Numbered from the stretch's first letter, positions 25,712-34,077 are shown. The stretch: DNA of 64,000 bases from Brevibacillus sp. DP1.3A (GCF_013284245.2 NZ_CP085876.1:5652001-5716000), one strand, 5' to 3'. Numbers and translations: made by a program. Notes: generated from the letters alone by a model not told the origin.

Positions 25712-26800
25712 TTATTTCCAACCTGCTTGATTCAGCAGTTCTACCGCTTTTTTGTTATACTCGCCGAGCTTAGCAAAGTCGAGCTTTTGCGTTTTAAATT
25801 CTCCCCACTCTTTCAAAAGAGCAGGCTTGTCAGCCTCTGCATTAACAGGGAACTCGTAGCTTCCGTTTGTCAGCATCGTTTGAGCCTCTTTACCTGTGAC
25901 GAACTCAATCAATTTCACGGCATTGTCCTTGTTTTTCGCGTGCTTGGTCAAACCAATACCGCTGATGTTCAAGTGTGTACCTGTCGTTTCTTGGTTCGGG
26001 AAGAAAACGCTGATGTTTTGCGCGACTTTTACTTCCTCTGCATCTTTGGAGTTAAGCATTTGTCCAACATAGTAGGTGTTCATGATCGCAACGTCACCGA
26101 CTTTGGCAACGACAGCTTTTGCCTGATCACGGTCTCCACCTTCAGGCTTGCGCGCGAAATTGTTTACCAGACCCTTTGCCCAATCCAATGCAGCCTGCTC
26201 GCCATTCAGCTCAATAAAAGAAGCAACGAGGGACTGGTTGTACAGGTTGGAAGAAGAGCGTACCAATACTTTGCCCTTCCATTTATCCGTAGCCAAATCT
26301 TCATACGTAGACAGCTGCTCTGGCTTCACGCGATCCTTCGCATACACGATTACACGTGCACGGGTAGCCATACCGATCCATTGGTTGTCAGGATCACGCA
26401 GTTCTTTCGGTACGTTTTTCTCTACTTCAGCAGATTGAATCGGTTGCAGAACGCCATTTTGCTTCGCGTAGTTCAGAACACCACCGTCAACCGTGATGAA
26501 CAAATCCGCTTCGGAGCTCTCTCCTTCACGCTTCAAGCGCTCAACCAGCTCTTCTGCTGTACCCTTCACTTCGTTTACCTTGATGCCTGTTTGCTTCGTG
26601 AATTCTGCGAACAGTTTGCTATCAATATCGTAATGGCGCGCTGTAAATACGTTCACGACTTGCTCTGTGGCAGCCGGCTCCTGTGCCTTTGGCGCTTCTG
26701 TTTGCGGTTGGGCAGTATTCGCACCGTTTCCGCATGCAGCAAGTAAAGGCAACGTCAGCATCGTACTCAGCATGACCGCCAGCATCGATTTTTTTCTCAT
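25712..26800 (-). CDS. Iron(III) ABC transporter substrate-binding lipoprotein
   Basis: A 362-aa lipoprotein. The signal peptide ends in the lipobox LLAAC, followed by an Asn/Thr/Pro/Gln-rich linker. The mature domain is FutA/FbpA-like (VVNVFTARHYDIDSKLF, then LFITVDGGVL, and the tyrosine-containing IMNTYYVGQ near the iron site). It captures ferric iron outside the membrane. A Fur-box-like sequence lies 32 bases upstream of the start. Confidence 0.93.
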   Translation of the reverse strand: MRKKSMLAVMLSTMLTLPLLAACGNGANTAQPQTEAPKAQEPAATEQVVNVFTARHYDIDSKLFAEFTKQTGIKVNEVKGTAEELVERLKREGESSEADLFITVDGGVLNYAKQNGVLQPIQSAEVEKNVPKELRDPDNQWIGMATRARVIVYAKDRVKPEQLSTYEDLATDKWKGKVLVRSSSNLYNQSLVASFIELNGEQAALDWAKGLVNNFARKPEGGDRDQAKAVVAKVGDVAIMNTYYVGQMLNSKDAEEVKVAQNISVFFPNQETTGTHLNISGIGLTKHAKNKDNAVKLIEFVTGKEAQTMLTNGSYEFPVNAEADKPALLKEWGEFKTQKLDFAKLGEYNKKAVELLNQAGWK

Positions 26801-26831
26801 TTTGATTCTCCCTCTCTATCGCAGTGATTAT

Positions 26832-26846
26832 TGATAATGAATATCA
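26832..26846. promoter_or_regulatory. Fur box upstream of the iron transporter operon
   Basis: TGATAATGAATATCA has the 7-1-7 layout of the Bacillus Fur consensus TGATAATnATTATCA, differing at one or two positions. Iron-dependent repression is the likely role. Confidence 0.75.
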
Positions 26847-26900
26847 TTGCCAATTGACAAGGCTTATTGTAACGAACAAAAATGAGAAAATGCTGTGAAA

Positions 26901-26936
26901 ATAAAAAAACATCCCCAATTATTTTTAATGAGATGT
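26901..26936 (-). terminator. Weak terminator after the sensor kinase gene
   Basis: On the minus strand ACATC (26936-26932) and GATGT (26913-26909) close a loose hairpin that is followed by seven T residues. Confidence 0.45.
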
Positions 26937-26950
26937 GGATCGGTTGAAAT

Positions 26951-28354
26951 TCACTGACGAAGCGGCACAAAAACAGTCACAGTCGTCCCTTTCTGCTCCA
27001 CACTCTGAATCGTTATGCTGCCGTTGTAACGCGCAAGCAATCGTTTGGCGATGGCAAGCCCAAGTCCATACCCGCTCTCCCCGCTGTTTCTCGCTTTGTC
27101 TACCCGATACAATCGGTCCAAGACATACGGCAAATCCTGCTCAGGTATGCCGATTCCTTCATCTATGATTTCCATACAGGCTACATTTTCTTGCACCATG
27201 GCCCTCACGCAGATTCTCCTGCTCTCCCCGGAATACTTGACCGCATTATCCAAAAGGATCAGTAGCACTTGCTCCAGATGTTCTTCTGATATGGCAAGGA
27301 TTTCTCCAGCCAAAGGCCCTAGTTCTTGCTCGATCGTAAATGTCGGCTGAATCGTGGCGAATTTCTTGATCATGTGACAGACAGCCCGATCCGGATTATG
27401 GAGCGCGACATCCTCTTCGATCTCCACATGCTCAGCTCTCGTCAAAACGAGCAGCTCCTGCACCAGTCCTTTTAGTCTGGCGAGCTCTTGAATCGAAGTC
27501 TGCAAGGATTCCTCCAAAACAGCTGGATCATTTTTTCCCCAACGCCGCAGCATTCCCAGATGCCCTTCGATAATCGCGATCGGCGTCCGCAGCTCATGTG
27601 AGGCATCCTCGACGAATTGTCTCTGCTGCAAAAAGGACCGCTCCACCTGATCCATCATTTTATTGAACATTTTCATCAAAGTCGCAATCTCATCCTGATT
27701 ATCGTGAAACTGCACGCGTTCATGGAATCCTATTTGCCGGACGTTGCTCATCGTTTCATTCATCGATTGCAGAGGCCTAAGCAACTGCCGCGCGAGCAAT
27801 CTGCCACCGAGACCGCTTATGATCACAGCGGTCAAGCACCCAATTGCCATGACCTGAAAGAGCGCACCACTCAATTGCTCAAACTCTTTCATATTCTTCA
27901 GAATCATGACTGTCCCGTTAAATTGAAAGATCGTAAGAGGACTGCTCATGATCAACAAGTCACCACGCACTTCTTGGGTCTGGGTGCGAATCGTCTGAAC
28001 AGGCGGAAGCGGTGGCAGTGTGATATCTTGAAAATTTTCCGATACGACAACAATCGGTTTACCCTCTTCGTCCAGAATGCGAATCATCTGGTTTCGTTGA
28101 TTGATTTTCTCCAGGAAGCTGCGTAGCTCTGTGAGGTCCTCCTCCTCAAAAGATTGCTCTTTTTCCAGCGTGTAGTTGAGGAACTCTCGCATCGTCTGTT
28201 GCACAACCTGTTGTTCCTGATTAAACATCCACTTCTCTACAAAAAAATATTGGAAGCTATTATAGCCAATGAATACGAGAAAAAGCAGAAGTGACGACCA
28301 GAGTGTCAGCTTCCATTTGATCGGGAGCTTTAAGAATCTCGATGGTCCGCTCAT
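26951..28354 (-). CDS. Sensor histidine kinase with HAMP domain
   Basis: A 467-aa kinase with a membrane segment at about 14-36, an extracytoplasmic part to about 165, a second membrane segment near 168-190, HAMP, a His box EDASHELRTPIAII (about 245), an N box LLILLDNAVKYS, and GYGLGLAIAKRL. It resembles ArlS/YkoH-type kinases. It overlaps the response-regulator gene by four bases. The iron transporter genes follow, and a Fur-like site precedes the pair, so a link to metal homeostasis is plausible. Confidence 0.93.
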   Translation of the reverse strand: MSGPSRFLKLPIKWKLTLWSSLLLFLVFIGYNSFQYFFVEKWMFNQEQQVVQQTMREFLNYTLEKEQSFEEEDLTELRSFLEKINQRNQMIRILDEEGKPIVVVSENFQDITLPPLPPVQTIRTQTQEVRGDLLIMSSPLTIFQFNGTVMILKNMKEFEQLSGALFQVMAIGCLTAVIISGLGGRLLARQLLRPLQSMNETMSNVRQIGFHERVQFHDNQDEIATLMKMFNKMMDQVERSFLQQRQFVEDASHELRTPIAIIEGHLGMLRRWGKNDPAVLEESLQTSIQELARLKGLVQELLVLTRAEHVEIEEDVALHNPDRAVCHMIKKFATIQPTFTIEQELGPLAGEILAISEEHLEQVLLILLDNAVKYSGESRRICVRAMVQENVACMEIIDEGIGIPEQDLPYVLDRLYRVDKARNSGESGYGLGLAIAKRLLARYNGSITIQSVEQKGTTVTVFVPLRQ

Positions 28355-29028
28355 TTTCGCATCACATAGCCAATCCCGCGTACAGTCGAGATAAAGCTGT
28401 CCTCATTGGGAGAATCGATTTTATTGCGCAAATACCGAACGTACACATCGACAACATTGGTCTCGACAGCCGCCTCGAATCCCCACACGGTATCGAGTAG
28501 CACCTCGCGAGGCAGGACTCGATTGATGTTTTTCATGAACGTCACGAGCAAATCATACTCTCTTTTGGTCAACTCAACAGGTTGATTATTTTTGGTGACG
28601 ATACGTCCTTCCATTTGGACTACCAGCCCTCGGTGTGCGAGCATGGTTCGGGGGACATTCTCCTGCTCTTCCTGACGGCGAAATACAACGCGTATGCGTG
28701 CCAACAACTCCTCGATCGCGAATGGCTTCGGAATATAATCATCGGCCCCACTGTCCAAGCCTGAGACACGGTCCGTAATACTGTCTCTGGCTGTCAGCAT
28801 AATAATCGGCGTTTTTTTCACGCTACGAATTTTTTGACAAACCGCAATACCATCAAGCCCCGGAAGCATGACGTCCAATAATATGACATCCCACTCTTCC
28901 TGTAAAGCGAGCTCGAGTCCTTTATGTCCATCATGCGCGACTGTAATCGCAAACGATTCGTAGCGCAGCTCCAGCTCAATAAATCGGGCCATATTGATCT
29001 CATCTTCTATTAGCAGCACTCTTTTCAC
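28351..29028 (-). CDS. OmpR-family response regulator
   Basis: A 225-aa regulator with phospho-acceptor Asp52 (LLDVMLPGLDG), the Lys switch in DDYIPKPFAIEE, and a winged-helix domain ending in TVRGIGYVMRK. The GTG start at 29028 follows GGGTGGGC. It is the upstream partner of the kinase at 26951. A near-perfect Fur-box-like sequence at 29078-29092 lies 50 bases before its start. Confidence 0.93.
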   Translation of the reverse strand: MKRVLLIEDEINMARFIELELRYESFAITVAHDGHKGLELALQEEWDVILLDVMLPGLDGIAVCQKIRSVKKTPIIMLTARDSITDRVSGLDSGADDYIPKPFAIEELLARIRVVFRRQEEQENVPRTMLAHRGLVVQMEGRIVTKNNQPVELTKREYDLLVTFMKNINRVLPREVLLDTVWGFEAAVETNVVDVYVRYLRNKIDSPNEDSFISTVRGIGYVMRK

Positions 29029-29077
29029 GTTTTGCCCACCCTTTTGCCCATGCCGGGGAATTCCACCTGATTGTAGA

Positions 29078-29092
29078 TGAAAATAATTATCA
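29078..29092. promoter_or_regulatory. Fur-box-like sequence
   Basis: TGAAAATAATTATCA matches 14 of 15 positions of TGATAATnATTATCA. It is placed between the minus-strand response-regulator gene and the plus-strand sodC gene, nearer the former (50 bases) than the latter (92 bases). Either could be the target. A PerR or Zur role is possible too. Confidence 0.6.
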
Positions 29093-29121
29093 GCGTCAAT
29101 GTTCTCCTACGCAGCCCAGTA

Positions 29122-29149
29122 ACCATGCGCCCACTACTTACATAAGATA
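29122..29149 (+). promoter_or_regulatory. Candidate sigma-K promoter of the SodC gene
   Basis: ACC at 29122-29124, then 16 bases, then CATAAGATA (29141-29149) fit the sigma-K consensus (mACm and CATAnnnTA). It would place the start about 30 bases before the gene, consistent with expression in the mother cell. Confidence 0.4.
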
Positions 29150-29183
29150 TGTCAAACTGGATCATGAACGAAGGTGGTGTAAC

Positions 29184-29720
29184 ATGTACGGATATCAACC
29201 TTATGAATACCCATATGAATATGACTTACGAGCTGTGTCCTCACAGCATGGGCGGAGAACAGGACAATCTTTTGCCGAAATTCAAGGCGGTCCACTGGCG
29301 CCGAATCTGAATGGATATGTTGTGTTTACCGATGTCCCCTACGGTACCGAAGTGTTCGTGGAAGTCAGCGGTCTCCCCGCTTTCCAGCCAGCCGCTGGCA
29401 ATCAACCGCAAATCGGGCCATTTGGTTTTCATTTGCATGAGCATGGCGTCTGTACGGTAGGAAATCCGAATGATCCCTTTACCACAGCAGGCAGTCACTG
29501 GAACCCTACGCATCAGCCACATGGCAACCACGTAGGCGACTTCCCCGTGCTGTTTTCCAATGACGGCTATGCACGAATGACTTTTTTCACAAACAAAATC
29601 AGTGCAGCAGATGTGGTCGGCAAAAGCGTGATCATCCATCAAAGTCCTGATGACTTCCATTCGCAGCCGGCAGGAAATAGCGGAAAACGACTGGCATGTG
29701 GATTGATCTACGCTGGCTAA
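29184..29720 (+). CDS. sodC: Cu-Zn superoxide dismutase family protein
   Basis: A 178-aa SodC-type protein. Copper and zinc ligands are recognisable in GFHLHEHG (about 81-88), GSHWNP, HGNHVGDFP and VIIHQSPDD; GNSGKRLACGLI closes the domain with a Cys that would pair with CTVG. There is no signal peptide or lipobox; instead the N-terminus is Tyr-rich (YGYQPYEYPYEYD). A Tyr-rich tail and a sigma-K-like promoter suggest a spore coat enzyme, which is inference. The ATG follows GAAGGTGG. Confidence 0.88.
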   Translation: MYGYQPYEYPYEYDLRAVSSQHGRRTGQSFAEIQGGPLAPNLNGYVVFTDVPYGTEVFVEVSGLPAFQPAAGNQPQIGPFGFHLHEHGVCTVGNPNDPFTTAGSHWNPTHQPHGNHVGDFPVLFSNDGYARMTFFTNKISAADVVGKSVIIHQSPDDFHSQPAGNSGKRLACGLIYAG

Positions 29721-29737
29721 CGCTTCACTCGAACAGG

Positions 29738-29770
29738 AAAAGGGGGCAGCCCTGTAAGCTACCCCCTCCC
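29738..29770. terminator. Bidirectional terminator between sodC and mqnD
   Basis: A 10-bp stem with one mismatch (29741-29750 with 29758-29767) is placed between the two convergent stop codons. Confidence 0.7.
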
Positions 29771-29783
29771 ATTATTAATTCAG

Positions 29784-30629
29784 CTATCGCCGTAATGTCG
29801 ACAAATCAAATGCTGGTACAAGCCCTTCCTCGGCTGCACGACCGAGCAACGCCTCAACAGCTGCATAACCATCGTTACCCAAATTTCTCGTAAACTCATT
29901 CACGTACAAGTTAATATGCGCTTGCGCTACCTCCAGAGACAGCTCTTGGGCATGGGACATGACATATTCTTGTGATGCGGTCGGATTCGCCCAAGCATAT
30001 TCTACAGAGGAGCGCGTCCAATTGGTCAGAGCCTCGATGTCCATTGATTTTTTCGCGATGATGGCCCCCAACGGAATTGGCAAATTCGTATCAGACTCCC
30101 ACCAGTTGCCCAAGTCAGTCATAAGAGACAGCCCGTAGTTTTGATACGTGAAACGCGCCTCGTGGATCACGAGTCCCGCATCGATCTTGCCGTCACGTAC
30201 AGCAGGCATAATCTCATGAAACGGCATGACGACGATCTCCCCTACACCACCTGGGACATTTTGTGCAGCCCAGAGCCGGAACAGTAAATAAGCTGTGGAG
30301 CGCTCACTCGGCACTGCTACAGTTTTGTTGGACAGGCGTGCTGGATCGTTCGCACTCTCACCAGAATTTCCTTGGGTCAAAACGAGTGGCCCGCAGCCTC
30401 TGCCCAGTGCACCGCCGCAAGGGAGCAACGAGTAGTTGTCCATCACCCATGGCAATGCCGCATAGGAGATTTTCATTACTTCAGGGCCTTCCCCCTGTGC
30501 AGCAAGTGTATTCGTAATATCGATATCTGCGTACATAATATCGAGCTTTGGCGCTCCCGGAATCAAATCATGTGCCCAAGCATGAAAAACAAAAGTGTCA
30601 TTCGGACATGGTGAAAACGCAATTTTCAT
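29784..30629 (-). CDS. mqnD: 1,4-dihydroxy-6-naphthoate synthase
   Basis: A 281-aa member of the MqnA/MqnD family, starting with MKIAFSPCPNDTFVFHAWAH, the diagnostic MqnD N-terminus; ALGRGCGPLVLT and VAVPSERSTAYLL follow. It converts cyclic de-hypoxanthine futalosine to 1,4-dihydroxy-6-naphthoate in the futalosine menaquinone pathway. The ATG at 30629 follows GGGAGGTAC and overlaps the mqnB stop by four bases. The longer frame upstream is not needed. Confidence 0.93.
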   Translation of the reverse strand: MKIAFSPCPNDTFVFHAWAHDLIPGAPKLDIMYADIDITNTLAAQGEGPEVMKISYAALPWVMDNYSLLPCGGALGRGCGPLVLTQGNSGESANDPARLSNKTVAVPSERSTAYLLFRLWAAQNVPGGVGEIVVMPFHEIMPAVRDGKIDAGLVIHEARFTYQNYGLSLMTDLGNWWESDTNLPIPLGAIIAKKSMDIEALTNWTRSSVEYAWANPTASQEYVMSHAQELSLEVAQAHINLYVNEFTRNLGNDGYAAVEALLGRAAEEGLVPAFDLSTLRR

Positions 30630-31288
30630 GATAGTACCTCCCGTAGTACAGAGCTTCCCTTTTCCAGAGATTCCAACGCATCTTTTATCCGCCAAGCGGA
30701 TTTATCCCGCGGTCCAATTGCATTCGATACCGTGCGAATTTCCAGAACAGGTCGTCTGGCAGCCTGGGCAGCAGTCGCAACGCCATACCCCTCCATCGCT
30801 TCTGCTAGCGCGTCTGGCATCCGCTGTGCCAAAGCCGCCGCTGTTTCCGCTGTGCCCGTCACAGTCGATAGTGTAAGTACAATGCCTTTTTTGGCGGTCA
30901 AGCCTGCTGCCCTCATTGCTTCCGTTGCCCTTTCGACCAACTCCTGATCGACACTTACCCGAGCTGATCCAAATCCGAGCTCGTCCACACTACAAAAGCC
31001 CTCAGGCGTTTCTGCCCCCAAATCCGCACAAATAATCTCTGTCGCGACAACGAGCGACCCAATCTCTGCTTGTCCCACGAATCCGCCGCATATTCCTGCA
31101 CAAATGACCAGATCGTAGTCCGCGCAAGCAAGCGCTCTGGCTGTACTCGCTGCGGCGGCTGCTGGTCCTACTCCCCCAGCGATAACTGTGAAACGCTCAT
31201 CCCCTTGAATGCCGCGCATCACTGCATCCCGTTCTGCGTCAACGGAGGTCACGATCAGAATGCTTCTATATTGTTGTGACAAAATCAT
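30626..31288 (-). CDS. mqnB: Futalosine hydrolase
   Basis: A 220-aa nucleoside-phosphorylase-like enzyme. Motifs are ILIVTSVDAERDAV, ICAGICGGFVG, and the EMEG-like EAMEGYGVATAA, which holds the catalytic acid region. It removes hypoxanthine from futalosine. It is co-transcribed with mqnD (four-base overlap). The other Mqn genes are not in this window, so the pathway is split. The start is preceded by AAGGAGCC. Confidence 0.92.
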   Translation of the reverse strand: MILSQQYRSILIVTSVDAERDAVMRGIQGDERFTVIAGGVGPAAAAASTARALACADYDLVICAGICGGFVGQAEIGSLVVATEIICADLGAETPEGFCSVDELGFGSARVSVDQELVERATEAMRAAGLTAKKGIVLTLSTVTGTAETAAALAQRMPDALAEAMEGYGVATAAQAARRPVLEIRTVSNAIGPRDKSAWRIKDALESLEKGSSVLREVLS

Positions 31289-31437
31289 TTGCCCTGGCTC
31301 CTTTCAACCGCTTTCCCTCTTCCACGTTATCGCTACTTTTCGTTCGTGTAAAGCCGTTTAAAGAGTTTGTCAAAAGACAGGAAAATTATTACAATGGAAC
31401 CTGCTGTGCATTTTCGTTAGATAAGAGGTGACCGATT

Positions 31438-32223
31438 ATGCTTCATCCACCGAATCCGAACACCCATCCCGACTGGCTCGCCCCCCATTCTTTGGCCTGG
31501 TACACTCAGCTGGGCGAAATGACTGGTGAATACGTATACCCGTGGCGCTCTACCATTACGGAACCGAATGGCGAGTCGCTATTTATGGAAGAAATTAGTC
31601 GCATGGTTCCGAATCAATCCGTTCTCGATATCGGCTGCGGGCACGGCGCATTCACACTACACTGGAGTCGTTCTGCCAAAGAAATTGTCGGCTTGGATGT
31701 GACAGAAAATTTTGTGCAGAAGGCTCGTACACAAACACCCGCAAACGTTTCCTTCGTTATCACCAATACGAAATATACCTTCCCTTTCCATGACGATACG
31801 TTCGATTGCGCTTACAATCGCAAGGGACCTACCTCCGCCTATCCAGATGTAGCACGCGTCGTCAAAAGAGGAGGCTCATTCATCGGATTACATCCGAGCG
31901 ATCAGTTGTCCGCCGAATTATTCGAATGGTTTCCTCATTTATTTGGTTCACGTCCAGTAGACACTCCGATCCTACAAATTCTGCAGGAGAGACTCAGACA
32001 AGCTGCTTTCCAGCGAGTGGATATTCAGACGGTGATCGCCACCGAGTATTATCAGACCCCTCTCGATGTCATTCGCATGCGTTGCTTCGGGCAAAGCCCC
32101 ACTATTCTCACGTCCACCATCGAACAACACATGGAGAGTGTTATGCCGATTTTTGACCACTATGCGACTTCTGACGGTCTGCCAACTACGCATATGTATT
32201 ACCTCGTTCGCGCGATTGTTTGA
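31438..32223 (+). CDS. Class I SAM-dependent methyltransferase
   Basis: A 261-aa protein with motif I VLDIGCGHGAFTLHW (about 63-77), the acidic post-I residue in VGLDVTENF, and RVVKRGGSFIGLHPSD. A Tyr/Trp-rich N-terminus may form a lid. The acceptor is unknown. The ATG follows AAGAGGTGACC. It is monocistronic and divergent from mqnB. Confidence 0.88.
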   Translation: MLHPPNPNTHPDWLAPHSLAWYTQLGEMTGEYVYPWRSTITEPNGESLFMEEISRMVPNQSVLDIGCGHGAFTLHWSRSAKEIVGLDVTENFVQKARTQTPANVSFVITNTKYTFPFHDDTFDCAYNRKGPTSAYPDVARVVKRGGSFIGLHPSDQLSAELFEWFPHLFGSRPVDTPILQILQERLRQAAFQRVDIQTVIATEYYQTPLDVIRMRCFGQSPTILTSTIEQHMESVMPIFDHYATSDGLPTTHMYYLVRAIV

Positions 32224-32230
32224 TTCTTCC

Positions 32231-32264
32231 TGTAAAAAACCTCTAGCCGTATTTGGCAAGAGGT
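32231..32264. terminator. Bidirectional terminator
   Basis: ACCTCT (32239-32244) with GCC and GGC (32255-32257) and AGAGGT (32259-32264) form a stem. On the minus strand a T run follows, serving the VOC gene. Confidence 0.75.
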
Positions 32265-32275
32265 CGTCACTACGC

Positions 32276-32641
32276 TTATCCTTTTAGCAAATAGCTGTTG
32301 CCATCTTCATCCTGAAAAGTCGCATAGGTCCCCCACTGCATCTTGTTCAGTTCTCCTTGAAAAACAACACCGTTCGCTCGCATCGTTTCGTACGTCTTTT
32401 CAATTTCTGTACATTCAAAAACGATCGAGGCTTTTTGTTCCTGCCAGTTGCTCATCATACTTTTCGGATAGAGTACCAAAGCAGTCTGGGCACCTGCTGG
32501 TCCTACCTCCAACCAACTGCTGTTTGGTCCCATCGGGTGCTCTTGCTTGACTTCAAATCCAACCTTTTCTGTCCAGAACACTTTTGCGCGTTGTTGATCT
32601 TCAACGTAGACAGCTACCGTTGCCATTTTGGTAATCATCAT
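32276..32641 (-). CDS. VOC family (glyoxalase-like) protein
   Basis: A 121-aa protein with paired beta-alpha-beta-beta-beta units: KMATVAVYVEDQQRAKVFWTEKVGFEVK, here split as KMATVAVYVEDQQRAK and FWTEKVGFEV, and the later WGTYATFQDEDGNSYLL. This is the YraH/FosX-like pattern of small VOC proteins, which act as isomerases, dioxygenases or drug-resistance enzymes. The ATG is preceded by AAGGAGGAA. The substrate is unknown. Confidence 0.85.
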   Translation of the reverse strand: MMITKMATVAVYVEDQQRAKVFWTEKVGFEVKQEHPMGPNSSWLEVGPAGAQTALVLYPKSMMSNWQEQKASIVFECTEIEKTYETMRANGVVFQGELNKMQWGTYATFQDEDGNSYLLKG

Positions 32642-32843
32642 TTCCTCCTTACTAACTCGAACCTTATCATCCCATTCTAACCGAAAAAAAGTTTACTTAT
32701 CGCTATCAGCACACCCAAATGTTGACATCAGTTTCACAAGAATTTATATTTAATTACGAAATGTAAGGAACCATGCATTGAATAAGCTTCTCCCTTTCAA
32801 TGCATCATGTTAGTGTAAAAACAAGTTGCAGGAGGAATGCAAA

Positions 32844-33443
32844 GTGGGTAAGGATTTTATTGCAGCCGTAAAAGACAGAAGAACGTACTATGGGATCAGC
32901 AAGGAAAATGTTGTATCTGATGAGCGCATTAAAGAAATCGTGCAGGAAGCAGTAAAGTACTCACCATCCGCATTCAACTCCCAAAGCGCTCGCGTTGTTG
33001 TCCTCTTGGGTGCGGAGCACGATAAGCTGTGGAACATCACCAAAGAAACCTTGCGTAAAATCGTTCCCGCTGAAAATTTCGGAGCCACGGAAGAAAAAAT
33101 GAACGCCTTCGGTAGCGGCTACGGCACAGTTCTTTTCTTTGAAGACCAGAGTGTCGTCGAAAACCTCATGCAGCAGTTCGAAGCGTACAAAGATAATTTC
33201 CCGATTTGGTCCGAGCAATCTTCCGGCATGCTTCAATTTGTTGTGTGGACTGCGCTGGAAATCGAGGGCTTCGGTGCTTCCTTGCAGCATTACAATCCAC
33301 TCATCGATGAAGAAGTCCAACAAGCATGGAAGATCCCTAGCACATGGAAACTGAGAGCACAAATGCCTTTTGGCAAACCAACCGCTCAACCAGGTGAAAA
33401 ACAATTCCAATCGTTGGATGAGAGAGTGAAGTTCTTTTCCTAA
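32844..33443 (+). CDS. Nitroreductase family protein
   Basis: A 199-aa FMN-binding oxidoreductase of the HBN1/YodC-like group. Signs are DFIAAVKDRRTYYGISKENV, KYSPSAFNSQSARVVVLLG and the dimer stretch GFGASLQHYNP. The GTG at 32844 lies eight bases after AGGAGG; a TTG at 32826 overlaps that site. It probably reduces quinones or nitro compounds with NAD(P)H. A weak hairpin follows the gene (about 33472-33504). Confidence 0.85.
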   Translation: MGKDFIAAVKDRRTYYGISKENVVSDERIKEIVQEAVKYSPSAFNSQSARVVVLLGAEHDKLWNITKETLRKIVPAENFGATEEKMNAFGSGYGTVLFFEDQSVVENLMQQFEAYKDNFPIWSEQSSGMLQFVVWTALEIEGFGASLQHYNPLIDEEVQQAWKIPSTWKLRAQMPFGKPTAQPGEKQFQSLDERVKFFS

Positions 33444-33519
33444 GTAACATTTTGCTCCATGTTCGTAATGGACGGCTCAGAGATTTCCTACTCGGGCCGT
33501 TCTTTCGTTTATTGAGCGA

Positions 33520-33548
33520 TTGCTTTCCTCTATCGTCTGTGATAGTAT
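33520..33548 (+). promoter_or_regulatory. Sigma-A promoter of the cold shock gene
   Basis: TTGCTT (33520-33525) and TAGTAT (33543-33548) are 17 bases apart. It would give a leader of about 135 bases, typical of csp mRNAs. Confidence 0.6.
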
Positions 33549-33579
33549 TAGCTTAAACAAAAGATTCTTATTTAAAGCG

Positions 33580-33633
33580 TTCACATATTGTAAAGGGTTT
33601 ACACTTATGTTTGAACCTTTTGCAATGTGTGAA
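33580..33633 (+). promoter_or_regulatory. Long hairpin in the csp 5' leader
   Basis: Twenty consecutive bases at 33580-33599 can pair with 33614-33633 (three G-U pairs) around a 14-base loop. It lies in the untranslated leader. A temperature-responsive fold as in cspA-type mRNAs is possible. A T-rich tail also allows a premature terminator. Confidence 0.55.
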
Positions 33634-33691
33634 TTTTATTTTATATAAATAAAAGTTACATATTCATTTTATTTTGTTGGAGGTAACACCC

Positions 33692-33892
33692 ATGCAAACA
33701 GGTACAGTTAAATGGTTCAACGCAGAAAAAGGTTATGGCTTCATCGCAGTTGAAGGCGGTAACGATGTATTCGTTCACTTCAGCGCAATCCAAGGCGACG
33801 GTTTCAAAACCCTCGAAGAAGGCCAACGCGTTGAATTCAACGTGGTTGAAGGCAACCGTGGTCCACAAGCTGAGAACGTAACAAAACTGTAA
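33692..33892 (+). CDS. Cold shock protein (CspA family)
   Basis: A 66-aa OB-fold protein with RNP1 KGYGFIAV and RNP2 VFVHF. It binds single-stranded RNA and DNA and melts mRNA structure in the cold. The ATG at 33692 follows GGAGGTAAC; the in-frame upstream start would overlap that site. A long structured leader precedes it and a strong terminator follows. Confidence 0.95.
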   Translation: MQTGTVKWFNAEKGYGFIAVEGGNDVFVHFSAIQGDGFKTLEEGQRVEFNVVEGNRGPQAENVTKL

Positions 33893-33903
33893 ATTACACA
33901 TAA

Positions 33904-33940
33904 AGCTGCCCTTGCGAATAACAAGGGTGGCTTTTTTTTC
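33904..33940 (+). terminator. Rho-independent terminator of csp
   Basis: An 11-bp stem joins 33904-33914 to 33922-33932, followed by a long T run. Confidence 0.9.
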
Positions 33941-33985
33941 CAGTTTTTTCTTCGCAATAATTCGTTCTTTGTTCCTAAAGAGCAG

Positions 33986-34014
33986 TTGACATTAGCCATG
34001 CCTCCCCATATAAT
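33986..34014 (+). promoter_or_regulatory. Consensus sigma-A promoter of eutH
   Basis: TTGACA (33986-33991) and TATAAT (34009-34014) have a 17-base spacer, a perfect match to the vegetative consensus. Transcription should begin near 34021, leaving a leader of about 240 bases before eutH. Confidence 0.85.
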
Positions 34015-34032
34015 CACTTTATAATGCAGAGT

Positions 34033-34048
34033 AAAGCAACGGCGCTTT
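34033..34048 (+). promoter_or_regulatory. ANTAR-target-like hairpin P1 in the eutH leader
   Basis: AAAGC and GCTTT close a six-base loop, AACGGC, with A at position 1 and G at position 4, as in EutV-type ANTAR targets. The sequence AGCAACGGCGCTT (34035-34047) nearly matches the Enterococcus motif AGCAAnGRRGCUY. Confidence 0.6.
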
Positions 34049-34077
34049 CTAGCATAAGTTTTAAAATGTACACAACG

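Noticed and set aside
25697-26746. 349-codon plus-strand frame opposite the iron-binding protein gene
   Set aside because: It is the antisense shadow of a clear lipoprotein gene with a Fur box and operon context.
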